Part shown: in pieces, positions 17,390 through 26,043 of the stretch
How positions within the stretch are numbered: the first letter of the stretch is position 1
Layout: every line of letters starts with the position of its first letter
Source: Hanstruepera flava
GTDB lineage: Bacteria > Bacteroidota > Bacteroidia > Flavobacteriales > Flavobacteriaceae
Length of the DNA: 64,000 nt
NCBI RefSeq assembly: GCF_023634025.1
Contig: NZ_JALJCW010000001.1
Coordinates: 1,215,501-1,279,500, forward strand
Direction: 5' to 3'
Notes under the pieces: model-generated
What the model was told of the DNA's origin: nothing
What the model saw: the letters and a program-made list of their open reading frames with translations, nothing else
The model's database searches: none
Program-made: the position numbers and the translations under genes

Positions 17390-17955
17390 TCAATTAGTTT
17401 TCCCTTTGTGAACATCAAAAACCCAACCATGAACTTTTAACTCTCGATCTCTATATGCTTTTTGAACGGCTGCGGTTTTAATAAGATTGACACATTGTTC
17501 CTTAACATTAAGCTCTACCAATCTATCATACTTCTTTTCATCATCTTGAATTGCATTTAGTTCGTCTTTATGAAGCCTATAAACATCTCTAATATTTCTT
17601 AACCATCCATTTAAAACGCCCAAATCTGCAGATTGCATAGCAGCCTTAACACCTCCACATTCATAGTGGCCACAAACTACAACATGATTTACTTTTAAAT
17701 GTGAAACAGCATATTCTACCACTGACATAGCATTTAAATCAGTTCCTGAAACCATGTTTGTAATATTACGATGTACAAACACTTCTCCAGGTTCTGCTCC
17801 CATAAGTTCTTCGGCCGTTACACGACTATCTGAACAACCTATGTATAATAAATCAGGACTCTGGCCTTTTCCTAATTCATCAAAATAATTACTCTTGACA
17901 TTCAGCTTCTCCAGAATCCATTTTTTTTGTTATCAAAAACTTTATCAATGTTCAT
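17390..17955 (-). pseudogene. Beta-carbonic anhydrase with a single-base frameshift (CA1)
   Basis: From ATG 17955 the frame reads MNIDKVFDNKKNGFWRS then stops. Adding one base to the run of eight A (plus-strand T run 17921-17928) restores one frame of 188 residues, in which the zinc ligands are C41 and D43 (CSDSR), H97 and C100 (CGHYECGG). The uninterrupted downstream frame starts only at 17803 and lacks C41 and D43, so the product as written cannot be active. Possible causes are a sequencing error, a recent mutation or slippage-based switching. The rest of the coding sequence is well preserved, so decay is recent if real. It follows SulP1 by 12 bp in the same operon. Confidence 0.85.
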
Positions 17956-17967
17956 ATGCTTTCTAGC

Positions 17968-19836
17968 CTAATATGTGTCTTTAATATTTTCTTTTATCCA
18001 GATTAAACAGGATTTAAAATTCTTAAAAATATGTTCTTTAGGTATCATATCTGGAATAATGTCAATGCGTTCCATCATATATTTTGGCTGCTTGAGTAAG
18101 TCTACAAATAAGACGGTAATACCTTTACTGCTTAAATCTTGTAATATATCTTCCATAGCATATAATCCAGACTGGTCCATGTATTGCATACGTCCTAATC
18201 TTAAAATTACAGTTTTAGCCGTATTGGGTATTTGAAGTGCTAGCTGTTGAAAATCGCTTGTAGATCCAAAAAACAAAGGTCCTTTTACGTGTTTAATGAA
18301 CACTTCTTCTTTAAGATTACTTGGGAATTCAGATTCATCAGCCCAAGCTTCTTCTTTTAAAGGCTTAACATCAGAACGTTCGGCTGTTAAATCACCTATT
18401 TTTTTCATAAACATAAGTGATGCGAATACTAATCCAATTCCTACTGCATATACCAGATTCCAAAAAGTAGATAATATAAGAACTACCAACATTATAACAA
18501 CTTCTGAACTAAATTTAATAGGTCCTAACTTAATGTCTTTTGGCAAACTAGGAATTGCTTTCAAGCCTTTATAATCCATTACACCTATACCCACAGTAAT
18601 TAAAATTCCTGCTAATACTGCTGCCGGAATTCTTGAAGCCAAATTGGGTAATCCAGGAATTAACAAAATACACAATAGCAGAATACCAGCTATCATTCCT
18701 GAAAGTCTTGTTTTTCCTCCAGAATTAATATTAACTACTGTTCTAATGGTTGCTCCTGCACCTGGTATGCCTCCAAATAAAGCTGCAATAGAATTACCTA
18801 TACCTTGCCCAACTAATTCTTTGTTAGGTTTGTGCTTGGTTTTGGTCATATTATCTGCAACAACACTTGTTAACAATGAATCTATAGCTCCTAACAAAGC
18901 CAAAGTAAGTGCGGTAAATATATATGGCGTAATTGCTTTGAGTTTAAAGCTTGTAATGATTCCCAAGTTTGGTATAGGCAGGCCGTCAGGAATTTGCTCT
19001 ATAGGTTTATAGTCTAGTGCAAAACCCATTGCTATACCAGACATAACAACTAAAGCTACCAAAGTACTTGGCACTGCTTTTGTTATTCGTTTAAAACCAT
19101 AAATAATTATAATTGTTCCTATTGCCAACAGCAATTCCAACAAATTAATATTCTGTAATGCCCTTGGTATTACTTTAATTGCTCCTAAAGCACCTGACGC
19201 TTCTTTAGCTGCCAAAGTCTGTGACTCTCTTAAAATTTCTTCTTCAGAAATAAGGTGTGCACGATCAATGGTTTCCTTAAAATCTTCAAGAACCAAAATA
19301 CCTTCACCGGCTTCTTCACGTAAAATATTTTCAAGGATTAATTCTTCTGCTTCTGGTTTAAATTGCTGAACAAATTCCATGTCTTCTTTCGGATAGTAAC
19401 CTAAAGAAGGTAGTACTTGAGTAAGTAAAATAATAACGCCAATTGCTGTCATGAACCCAGAAACTACAGGATATGGAATATATCTAATGTATTTCCCCAA
19501 ACCAATGGCTCCTAAACCAATTTGCATGAGTCCAGCCAATAAGAAAACGGTTAATATAGCTGGCAAGGCTTTATCTACATCACCATCGTTATTAGCAATA
19601 ATCCCAGCAATGACAACCATGCTAACAGCAGTCATAGGAGCGGTTGGGCCAGAAATTTGTGTGTTTGTACCACCAAAAAGAGCTGCAAAAAAACTAATAA
19701 AAATTGCACCATAAAGTCCTGCATCAGGTCCTAAACCAGACGAAACTCCAAAAGCTAGAGCTAGTGGTAAGGCAACAATTCCTGCGGTAATGCCCCCAAA
19801 GGCATCACCTCTTAAATTTGAAAATAGTTTATTCAT
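17968..19836 (-). CDS. SulP-family anion transporter with STAS domain (SulP1)
   Basis: 622 residues. The membrane domain carries the SulP marks: AGIVALPLALAFGVSSGLGPDAGLYGA near the start, ISGPTAPMTAV, and GIGNSIAALFGGIPGAGATIRTVVN in the second half. A STAS domain follows from about 510 (FIKHVKGPLFFGSTSDF, MQYMDQSGLYAMEDIL). Between helices at about 150-225 there is an acidic insertion of roughly 70 residues that the other SulP in this window lacks. SulP proteins carry bicarbonate, sulfate or other anions; the carbonic anhydrase 12 bp downstream favours bicarbonate, as in BicA-type systems. Cytoplasmic membrane. Confidence 0.9.
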   Translation of the reverse strand: MNKLFSNLRGDAFGGITAGIVALPLALAFGVSSGLGPDAGLYGAIFISFFAALFGGTNTQISGPTAPMTAVSMVVIAGIIANNDGDVDKALPAILTVFLLAGLMQIGLGAIGLGKYIRYIPYPVVSGFMTAIGVIILLTQVLPSLGYYPKEDMEFVQQFKPEAEELILENILREEAGEGILVLEDFKETIDRAHLISEEEILRESQTLAAKEASGALGAIKVIPRALQNINLLELLLAIGTIIIIYGFKRITKAVPSTLVALVVMSGIAMGFALDYKPIEQIPDGLPIPNLGIITSFKLKAITPYIFTALTLALLGAIDSLLTSVVADNMTKTKHKPNKELVGQGIGNSIAALFGGIPGAGATIRTVVNINSGGKTRLSGMIAGILLLCILLIPGLPNLASRIPAAVLAGILITVGIGVMDYKGLKAIPSLPKDIKLGPIKFSSEVVIMLVVLILSTFWNLVYAVGIGLVFASLMFMKKIGDLTAERSDVKPLKEEAWADESEFPSNLKEEVFIKHVKGPLFFGSTSDFQQLALQIPNTAKTVILRLGRMQYMDQSGLYAMEDILQDLSSKGITVLFVDLLKQPKYMMERIDIIPDMIPKEHIFKNFKSCLIWIKENIKDTY

Positions 19837-19896
19837 TTAAAGTTGACTTAAGTCTTGCCCCAATTTACAGTTTTTTTATTGTTTTCACCTTCCATT

Positions 19897-19935
19897 AAAA
19901 TAAAAAAGCAGCCCCTATTATTAATAGGAACTGCC
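19897..19935 (-). terminator. Terminator of the SulP2-UspA-CA2 operon
   Basis: On the minus strand, GCAG-TT-CCTATT-AAT-AATAGG-GG-CTGC forms a stem with small internal mismatches, then TTTTTTATTTT. It lies about 38 bp after the CA2 stop and separates the two SulP modules into different transcripts. Confidence 0.75.
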
Positions 19936-19973
19936 TAATATTAAGTTATAGTATTAAGCAATTTTATTTCATT

Positions 19974-20603
19974 CTATTCATAAAAAGTAACTTCACCAGT
20001 ATTAATATCATACATGGCACCAATAATCATAATCTCGCCTTTATTCTGCATATCTGCCAAAACTTCACTTTCTTTCACGATTCTATCTATTGTTAATTGT
20101 ACATTTTTGGCGGAAACATTATCAACAAACTCTGCATTTTTAGAGTTTCTTAAACTTGGATCTTGAGGTTCTGAAACAGCATTTACAGCTGGTTTAATTT
20201 TACCCAACATGCCTGTTAAGTTTCCTAGTTTAGCATCATCACAAGCGCCTTTTACAGCGCCACAACTCGTGTGTCCCAATACTACTATTAGTTTTGTACC
20301 AGCTAATTTGCAGGCAAACTCCATACTACCTAAAATATCCTCATTCACAAAGTTACCAGCTATTCTTACACTAAAAATATCGCCTAAACCTTGGTCAAAA
20401 ACCAGCTCGGCTGACACTCGCGAGTCTATACAACTTAAAATAGTTGCAAAAGGAAATTGACCATCACTAGTATCGTTAACTTGCTCCAATAAATTTCTGT
20501 TTGCTTTTAAATTATTTTGAAATCTTAAGTTTCCTTCCTTTAAAAATTGCAATGATTTTTCAGGAGTCATTGTCGCTTGTGTTTCTTTAGTATGTGCTTT
20601 CAT
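19974..20603 (-). CDS. Beta-class carbonic anhydrase (CA2)
   Basis: Interconverts CO2 and bicarbonate. 209 residues, full length. Zinc ligands are visible as Cys-x-Asp in SCIDSRVSAELVFDQGLGDIFSVR (C57, D59 region) and His-x2-Cys in VLGHTSCGAVKGA. The start at 20603 gives a polar N-terminus; another Met twelve residues in could serve. No signal peptide, so cytoplasmic. It is the last gene of SulP2-UspA-CA2, 10 bp after the UspA-like gene. The sequence differs clearly from CA1, so the two are not recent duplicates. Confidence 0.93.
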   Translation of the reverse strand: MKAHTKETQATMTPEKSLQFLKEGNLRFQNNLKANRNLLEQVNDTSDGQFPFATILSCIDSRVSAELVFDQGLGDIFSVRIAGNFVNEDILGSMEFACKLAGTKLIVVLGHTSCGAVKGACDDAKLGNLTGMLGKIKPAVNAVSEPQDPSLRNSKNAEFVDNVSAKNVQLTIDRIVKESEVLADMQNKGEIMIIGAMYDINTGEVTFYE

Positions 20604-20613
20604 AATATTATTA

Positions 20614-21438
20614 TTAAATGGTTTTTGAAAAGTTTTTTTGATTCGATATTAATAGTGAAATATCTAACTGATTAATTACACTTTTAATATCTGGTTGATT
20701 TAAGCCTTCATTATTGTTTTCTTTGAAGTTGCCATCTATCAAAAGTAAATCGACCTTGCTTTTTGACAGATAATTTGTCAAATTCTGAACTGTATTACCA
20801 CTACGTTCAAAAACATATTCAACAGTTTTAAATTCTGTTGTCGTATTATTTTCTAGCAAGTTATCACCTTTACTGACAACCTTAAAAGATTTTAGCGGTT
20901 TTTTTGTGCGCTCGAAGAGCTCATTGACAAAGTCAATATTTAAAAAAGGATTCTTACCATCAAGAAAGCCTAGGGATAATTGGTCATTAAACTCTATTGT
21001 GCTTTCATTCCCTGAAATCAAAATAATTCCCTTAAATGTGTTTAACACAAAATCTGTTACATTATCTCCTAGTCTGAAAGGATTTGATTTTCTTTTTCCC
21101 AAAACAATGATGTCTGGGTTGTGCTTATTAATGTAATCTTCAATTTCATTTTTTACATTACCAAAAGTATAGCTATAATTGATGGTTACACCATAATTCC
21201 CCTTTGTATGACTAACAAATTCCTCTATTCTTTTTTTGGTTATAGTATGCTTTTCGCTAATTGTTCTAAAAGTCGATAATTGACTTTCTCTTTCAACAAC
21301 ATCGGTTGGTTTTTTTACATGAAAAAAATTAATTTCTCCGTCTATCACTTTAGATAGATTTGCTGTGTTTTTCAGTACATTATTGGTAGTGTCTTTTAAA
21401 TCTGACAACACCAAAATTTTATATTTCTGGTTTTTCAT
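20614..21438 (-). CDS. Tandem UspA-like universal stress protein
   Basis: 274 residues from ATG 21438 (a TTG two codons earlier is less likely). The first half has the Usp pattern: KILVLSDLKDTTNNVLKNTANLSKV at the start, and PDIIVLGKRKSNPFRLGDNVTDFVL, whose GKRKxNPF part resembles the Usp G-x2-G-x9-G nucleotide loop though the glycines are reduced. The second half repeats the fold less clearly and ends in LDISLLISNQKNF. Usp proteins bind ATP or interact with membrane transporters. Sitting between a SulP transporter and a carbonic anhydrase, a regulatory role on transport is a fair inference. Confidence 0.75.
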   Translation of the reverse strand: MKNQKYKILVLSDLKDTTNNVLKNTANLSKVIDGEINFFHVKKPTDVVERESQLSTFRTISEKHTITKKRIEEFVSHTKGNYGVTINYSYTFGNVKNEIEDYINKHNPDIIVLGKRKSNPFRLGDNVTDFVLNTFKGIILISGNESTIEFNDQLSLGFLDGKNPFLNIDFVNELFERTKKPLKSFKVVSKGDNLLENNTTTEFKTVEYVFERSGNTVQNLTNYLSKSKVDLLLIDGNFKENNNEGLNQPDIKSVINQLDISLLISNQKNFSKTI

Positions 21439-21449
21439 TGTCAATAGAT

Positions 21450-23030
21450 TTAAGCACTTTTAGGTCTTAACTTAAAAAATTCGATAAAACTTTCAGGGTT
21501 TTCAACAACACCTCGTTCAGACACTAATTGAATATCAATGTTTCGTTCTTTAGCTTTAAAAGCAAAATCGTCTAGAATTTCAATAATGTCATTATCCAAG
21601 TACCTGGTCTTTCTAACATCTAATTCTAAATAGGTATCCATAGGTAAACTATCTAACTCTTTTAAAATAGCTCCTTTGTTGAAAAAAGTAACTTCTTCTG
21701 CAAGCGTCATTTTAATTTTGTGCTTTCCATTACTTTTATCCTCAATATGCAAAAAGTGTGAGTTTTGATAGCTTTTAATTAAAATTACAACAATCCCTAC
21801 AGCTAATCCAAGACCTATTCCAACTAATAAATCGGTGAAAACTATACCGACTACTGTTACAGTGAAAGGTATAAACTGCTTCCATCCTAAATTATACATT
21901 TGCCTAAATAATGAGGGTTTAGCTAATTTAAATCCAACTATAAATAAAACTGCCGCTAGTACCGACAAAGGAATCATGTTTAGCAATCTAGGTATTAGAA
22001 TTATTGAAATAAGCAAAAAGAATCCGTGAATAATAGCCGATGCTTTAGTACGACCACCAGACTGAATATTTGCAGAACTTCTCACAATCACTTGAGTAAT
22101 AGGTAATCCGCCAATAAGTCCTGAAATAACATTTCCGGTACCTTGAGCTAATAATTCCCTGTTTGTTGGTGTGACATTTTTGTGAGGGTCAAGCTTGTCC
22201 GTTGCTTCTACACAAAGTAAAGTTTCTAAACTAGCTACCAAAGCAATTGTAAAAGCTACAATCCAAACTTCTGGATTGGTAATAATAGAAAAATTAGGAA
22301 AACTAAACTGACCTAAAAAAGAATCCATGTCTTCTGGAACTGGCACACTAACTAAATGTGATGATTCAATTCTTAATATATCATTTGATTGTGTTAACAC
22401 AAAGAAAATAATACCTACAATAACAGCAACCAAAGGGCCTTGAACTAGTTGAAAAAACTTACCCTTTTTAGAAAGCACCTTGTCCCAAAGTAATAATATT
22501 CCAAGTCCAATTATTCCTATTAATGCAGAGCCTGGTGTAATATGGTTTATGGCGTTTATTATTTCAGAAAAAGTAGTTTCTCCATCAACCTGGAAAAATG
22601 CAAAATCCCCTTCTGGGTCAGAATCATAACCAAAAAAATGGGGTATCTGTTTAAGAATAATTATTATTCCTATTCCTGTTAGCATACCTTTAATAACCGA
22701 AGAAGGGAAATAGTAGCCTATAATCCCTGCTTTTAATACGCCAAAAATTATTTGAATAACACCTCCTAGAACAACTGCAACTAAAAAGTTTTGGTAGCCA
22801 CCTAAAGTGCCAATTGCTGTTAATACAATAGCTGCTAAACCTGCAGCTGGCCCACTTACTCCAATTTTGGACCCACTTAATCCTCCAACAACAATACCTC
22901 CAACAATACCGGCTATAAGTCCTGAAAACAATGGCGCTCCACTAGCTAGAGCAATACCTAAACACAATGGTAGGGCAACAAAAAACACGACTATACTCGC
23001 TGGCAAGTCACTTTTAATATACTTAAACAT
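21450..23030 (-). CDS. SulP-family anion transporter with STAS domain (SulP2)
   Basis: 526 residues from ATG 23030; a GTG eight codons earlier opens the longer frame. Family marks: FFVALPLCLGIALASGAPLFSG, ISG-like SGSKIGVSGPAAGLAA, and GTGNVISGLIGGLPITQVIVRSSANI. The C-terminus is a short STAS domain (MTLAEEVTFFNKGAI, YLELDVRKTRYLDNDIIEIL). Without the acidic insertion of SulP1, it looks closer to bicarbonate-type SulP proteins linked to carbonic anhydrase in many bacteria. First gene of the SulP2-UspA-CA2 operon. Likely a sodium- or proton-coupled bicarbonate importer, though sulfate cannot be excluded. Confidence 0.9.
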   Translation of the reverse strand: MFKYIKSDLPASIVVFFVALPLCLGIALASGAPLFSGLIAGIVGGIVVGGLSGSKIGVSGPAAGLAAIVLTAIGTLGGYQNFLVAVVLGGVIQIIFGVLKAGIIGYYFPSSVIKGMLTGIGIIIILKQIPHFFGYDSDPEGDFAFFQVDGETTFSEIINAINHITPGSALIGIIGLGILLLWDKVLSKKGKFFQLVQGPLVAVIVGIIFFVLTQSNDILRIESSHLVSVPVPEDMDSFLGQFSFPNFSIITNPEVWIVAFTIALVASLETLLCVEATDKLDPHKNVTPTNRELLAQGTGNVISGLIGGLPITQVIVRSSANIQSGGRTKASAIIHGFFLLISIILIPRLLNMIPLSVLAAVLFIVGFKLAKPSLFRQMYNLGWKQFIPFTVTVVGIVFTDLLVGIGLGLAVGIVVILIKSYQNSHFLHIEDKSNGKHKIKMTLAEEVTFFNKGAILKELDSLPMDTYLELDVRKTRYLDNDIIEILDDFAFKAKERNIDIQLVSERGVVENPESFIEFFKLRPKSA

Positions 23031-23120
23031 TTTATAATAAAGATTTTTAGTCACCCTATTGTTTGATAGACTGACACAATTAAAAAAATAGATTGGGTTA
23101 AACCCTTCTTAAAAACGAAA

Positions 23121-23405
23121 TTATAAAGTGCTTAATTCGGGAGGTGGAGAAATTAAATTAAGATGAGGTTTTTGGTAATTTTTAAAAAAATATCCTGAAT
23201 TTTCTTGAACAACAGCAATAGATATATTCTCTGATTCAAAATTATTGTCGGTAAATGCCAATTTTAAATTTTCGTTTTCTTCTTCGGTAACACTATAGAA
23301 AATGGATACATCTACTGAATCATCTACTGCAATAATTATTGTTGGCGCTGTAATAAACGCCAAAAACAAAATAGAGAATAAAATTGCAATAGTTTTCTTA
23401 CTCAT
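23121..23405 (-). CDS. Small secreted hypothetical protein
   Basis: 94 residues. The first 27 residues form a signal peptide or membrane anchor (KKTIAILFSILFLAFITAPTIIIA). The rest is acidic, with no cysteine, and ends in a YFFKNYQKPHLNLISPPPELS tail. Small flavobacterial proteins with a similar PHL-ISPPPE ending are familiar to me beside transporters, but I know no function. It lies 58 bp downstream of batE and 90 bp upstream of SulP2 on the same strand, so it could belong to either unit. Confidence 0.65.
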   Translation of the reverse strand: MSKKTIAILFSILFLAFITAPTIIIAVDDSVDVSIFYSVTEEENENLKLAFTDNNFESENISIAVVQENSGYFFKNYQKPHLNLISPPPELSTL

Positions 23406-23463
23406 ATAGTAAACTTGAAATACAAATATACTATTTCAGCTTGGGAATACTGTTAAATTACCA

Positions 23464-24222
23464 TTAAAATCTATTTAACAACTTAATATCATTAGACGGG
23501 ATCCATCCCATCTTTCCGTCAGTTAGTTTAATTTTTTTCCAGTTTTCAACCGTGTCCAATACTTGTACTTTGGTTCCCTCGTGGAGCCTGAAAGCTTCTT
23601 CGCTCCGTAAGTTAGGTTCGCTCTTTACTTTTGATTCTTGAGTAAAAACTATGGCAGGATTATCCGCTTTATCTAAATTGTATTTATGAAAGGCCGATAC
23701 CAATGAACCCAACATTAAAAACAAACAGGCAAACCCAAAAGTAAATGAAAACCGTTTGGTTTTAGTTCCTTCAGACATTATGTAATTAATGAATAATACA
23801 ACGCTTAACACTACAAAACAAATAGCTATAATTGCCCAAACATCAAAACTTAAAACACCAGATACATTGTTTAAAACTTTAGACATGCCCACTTCAGGAA
23901 TAACATCAATAGCATCTAAAGTCATGTTTTTTGCAAAATTCAAGTTGTTTTTTATTTCAGAATCATTAGGTTTTAATTGTAGTGCCTTTTCATAATAGTA
24001 TACACTTGGCGCAATATGGTTTAATTTATAGTGGGCATTACCTAAATTAAAATATAATTCGGCTGAATGCTCATCAGTCTCCAGTATGGCTTCATACTTT
24101 TTAATGGCGTCTTGATACTTTCCTTCATTATAGAAAGTATTTCCTTGTTCAAATAAGGCCATATTTTGAGAAAAACCTAAAATACTGAACAAAAATACTG
24201 TTATGTATAAATACTGTTTCAT
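23464..24222 (-). CDS. batE: BatE: TPR and SH3-domain membrane protein
   Basis: 252 residues, last gene of the Bat operon. A signal peptide (to about 18, FSQ) is followed by two to three TPR units at about 20-100 (ALFEQGNTFYNEGKYQDAIKKYE, AELYFNLGNAHYKLNH), two membrane helices at about 130-150 and 163-180, and a bacterial SH3 domain from about 190 (VKSEPNLRSEEAFRLHEGTKVQVLD, GWIPSNDI). This order is that of BatE, a part of the Bat (Bacteroides aerotolerance) cluster. It probably sits in the cytoplasmic membrane with periplasmic TPR and SH3 parts. The gap to batD is 5 bp. Confidence 0.9.
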   Translation of the reverse strand: MKQYLYITVFLFSILGFSQNMALFEQGNTFYNEGKYQDAIKKYEAILETDEHSAELYFNLGNAHYKLNHIAPSVYYYEKALQLKPNDSEIKNNLNFAKNMTLDAIDVIPEVGMSKVLNNVSGVLSFDVWAIIAICFVVLSVVLFINYIMSEGTKTKRFSFTFGFACLFLMLGSLVSAFHKYNLDKADNPAIVFTQESKVKSEPNLRSEEAFRLHEGTKVQVLDTVENWKKIKLTDGKMGWIPSNDIKLLNRF

Positions 24223-24227
24223 AATCC

Positions 24228-25997
24228 TTACTTAACCTCCTTATCAATAACTGCAATTGTTTTAGCTGCTAAATCATAATCTTTCTGCATTTCAACCTGG
24301 GTAATTGGCGTGTATCTTGCTAGTTCACAACTTTCTAGAATACCAATAAAATCTTTTATTGTGTTATTGTCAACGCCTTTTTCATTTAATAAATTAGTAA
24401 TCTTGTCTTTTGCAAACTCACTAGTCTCAATATGGAGTTTAGCTTTCAAATAGTTATGTAAGGCTTTCTCTAAAGCAATGTAAAAGGCCTCTTTATTTCC
24501 CAGTTCTTTTTTGGCCTCACTCAAATACTTTTTGGCTAACTTATCAGCTTTTCTAATTTTATTCCCAAAGACATCAGCTTGCCTTTTCTCTTTTTGCTTT
24601 TTAAAGACTATTACCAATGGAATGGCCAAAAATGGTAATATCATAGCCGACCAAAAAGCGGTTGATTTAAAAAAGTGCTTTGGTTTTATAGACGTAAAAG
24701 CTGTATTTGTTTTAACAAAGGCAAATTGATTATCATTTAGCACAACGCGTTGTTTGTTCCCGTTTACTGATGTAATATCTTGAGCACTGTTACTTGTTGG
24801 ACCCTCTAGGACATCAATTACAATTTCGTTGGAATTAATGGTTTTGTACGATTCTGTTTTTAAATCGAAATACGAAAAAGAAATACTAGGAATAGGATAC
24901 TTTCCTTTGTATTGAGGCACAACCGTATAACTGTCCGAAATTGAACCTTTCATTCCGTCTAAATTTGTATGGACATTTTCGGAATGTTCGGGTTCATAAA
25001 CCTCTAAAGAACTTGGTAAATTCAATTTGGGGAGCTCAAAGAGTTTTAAGTTTCCAGTTCCAGAGACCTCAACTTTTGCTTGTAGCGATTCTGAAGCGTT
25101 AAGTTCATATTTTGAAGTAGTAACCTTAAAATTAAAATCGCCAACTGCCCCTGTGAAATCTATTGGCTTGCCTCTTTCAGGTAGTGGCTTTACATTAATT
25201 GTCCTTTTACCGGCTGATACCGTTTTATGAACCTGATTCAATAATCGTGCTCCAAAAATATCGCGCCTATTGGTAGGCACATCAACTGTTATATCAAGAC
25301 TTAAAGGTTCTATCTCCAATTTTCCTGTTTTTTGTGGATATAGTACCGTTTTTCTTAAGACTACATAACGGTAATCTTCTCCCTTATAAGTTCCGTTAAG
25401 AACTTTAAGCCCTTTAATATCTATATTCTGACTCCAAAAATCACTGTATTTTGGATTATCTATCTCACGCCAATTACTAACACCTGTATTTGGGGACACA
25501 TATAATTTATAAACTACTGTAATAGCTTCATTTAAATACGGATTGGATTTTGAGACTTCAGCTACTAAATGAATGTTTTCAGAAGCAATATATTCAGCAT
25601 TGTTACCATCTTTTGGTTTTTCTACAGCCGATGTTACCGTAACTTGAACAGGTGTTGTTTTATAAATTTCACCATCAATCTCTATTGTAGCCTGCTTTAT
25701 GGTAAAGGTACCTTGGCGTTTTGGTGCCAAAAAATAGCTATAGGTTTTAGAATACGACCGTTTTCCGTTTATCCATGAATTACTAACAGCTTGGTTAGGC
25801 CCACCAACCACCATAAAATTTGCAAAATCTGGTGGATTAAAATTATCGCCATCCTTGTTCATTTCAAAATCAACACGAAGACGTTCGTTTATACCCAATT
25901 TTTTTTTGCTAACCTTGGCTTCAAATGTTACTTGTGCACTTACCAACGTTGTGGCAAGCATAAACAAAAGTACCTGGAAGTGTTTTAATGGTTTCAT
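24228..25997 (-). CDS. batD: BatD: oxygen-tolerance protein with large periplasmic domain
   Basis: 589 residues. A signal peptide (cleavage near SAQ22) precedes a long beta-rich region of repeated immunoglobulin-like domains (VTFEAKVSKKKLGINERLRVDFEM, IDGEIYKTTPVQVTV, FTGAVGDFNFKV), typical of BatD (Pfam BatD family). One membrane helix is at about 445-465 (FWSAMILPFLAIPLVIVF), and the C-terminal cytoplasmic part has the helical block KLAKKYLSEAKKEL...NYLKAKLHIETSEFAKDKI. It lies between batC and batE in a single operon and likely works with the VWA proteins BatA and BatB at the membrane. Confidence 0.92.
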   Translation of the reverse strand: MKPLKHFQVLLFMLATTLVSAQVTFEAKVSKKKLGINERLRVDFEMNKDGDNFNPPDFANFMVVGGPNQAVSNSWINGKRSYSKTYSYFLAPKRQGTFTIKQATIEIDGEIYKTTPVQVTVTSAVEKPKDGNNAEYIASENIHLVAEVSKSNPYLNEAITVVYKLYVSPNTGVSNWREIDNPKYSDFWSQNIDIKGLKVLNGTYKGEDYRYVVLRKTVLYPQKTGKLEIEPLSLDITVDVPTNRRDIFGARLLNQVHKTVSAGKRTINVKPLPERGKPIDFTGAVGDFNFKVTTSKYELNASESLQAKVEVSGTGNLKLFELPKLNLPSSLEVYEPEHSENVHTNLDGMKGSISDSYTVVPQYKGKYPIPSISFSYFDLKTESYKTINSNEIVIDVLEGPTSNSAQDITSVNGNKQRVVLNDNQFAFVKTNTAFTSIKPKHFFKSTAFWSAMILPFLAIPLVIVFKKQKEKRQADVFGNKIRKADKLAKKYLSEAKKELGNKEAFYIALEKALHNYLKAKLHIETSEFAKDKITNLLNEKGVDNNTIKDFIGILESCELARYTPITQVEMQKDYDLAAKTIAVIDKEVK

Positions 25998-26043
25998 AAT
26001 TCCTTAAATCAAAATAAACTTCAATACAATCTAAAATGGTGTT

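Noticed and set aside
17975-19714. Several plus-strand frames opposite SulP1
   Set aside because: Antisense to a membrane protein; the hydrophobic composition is an artefact of the complementary codons.
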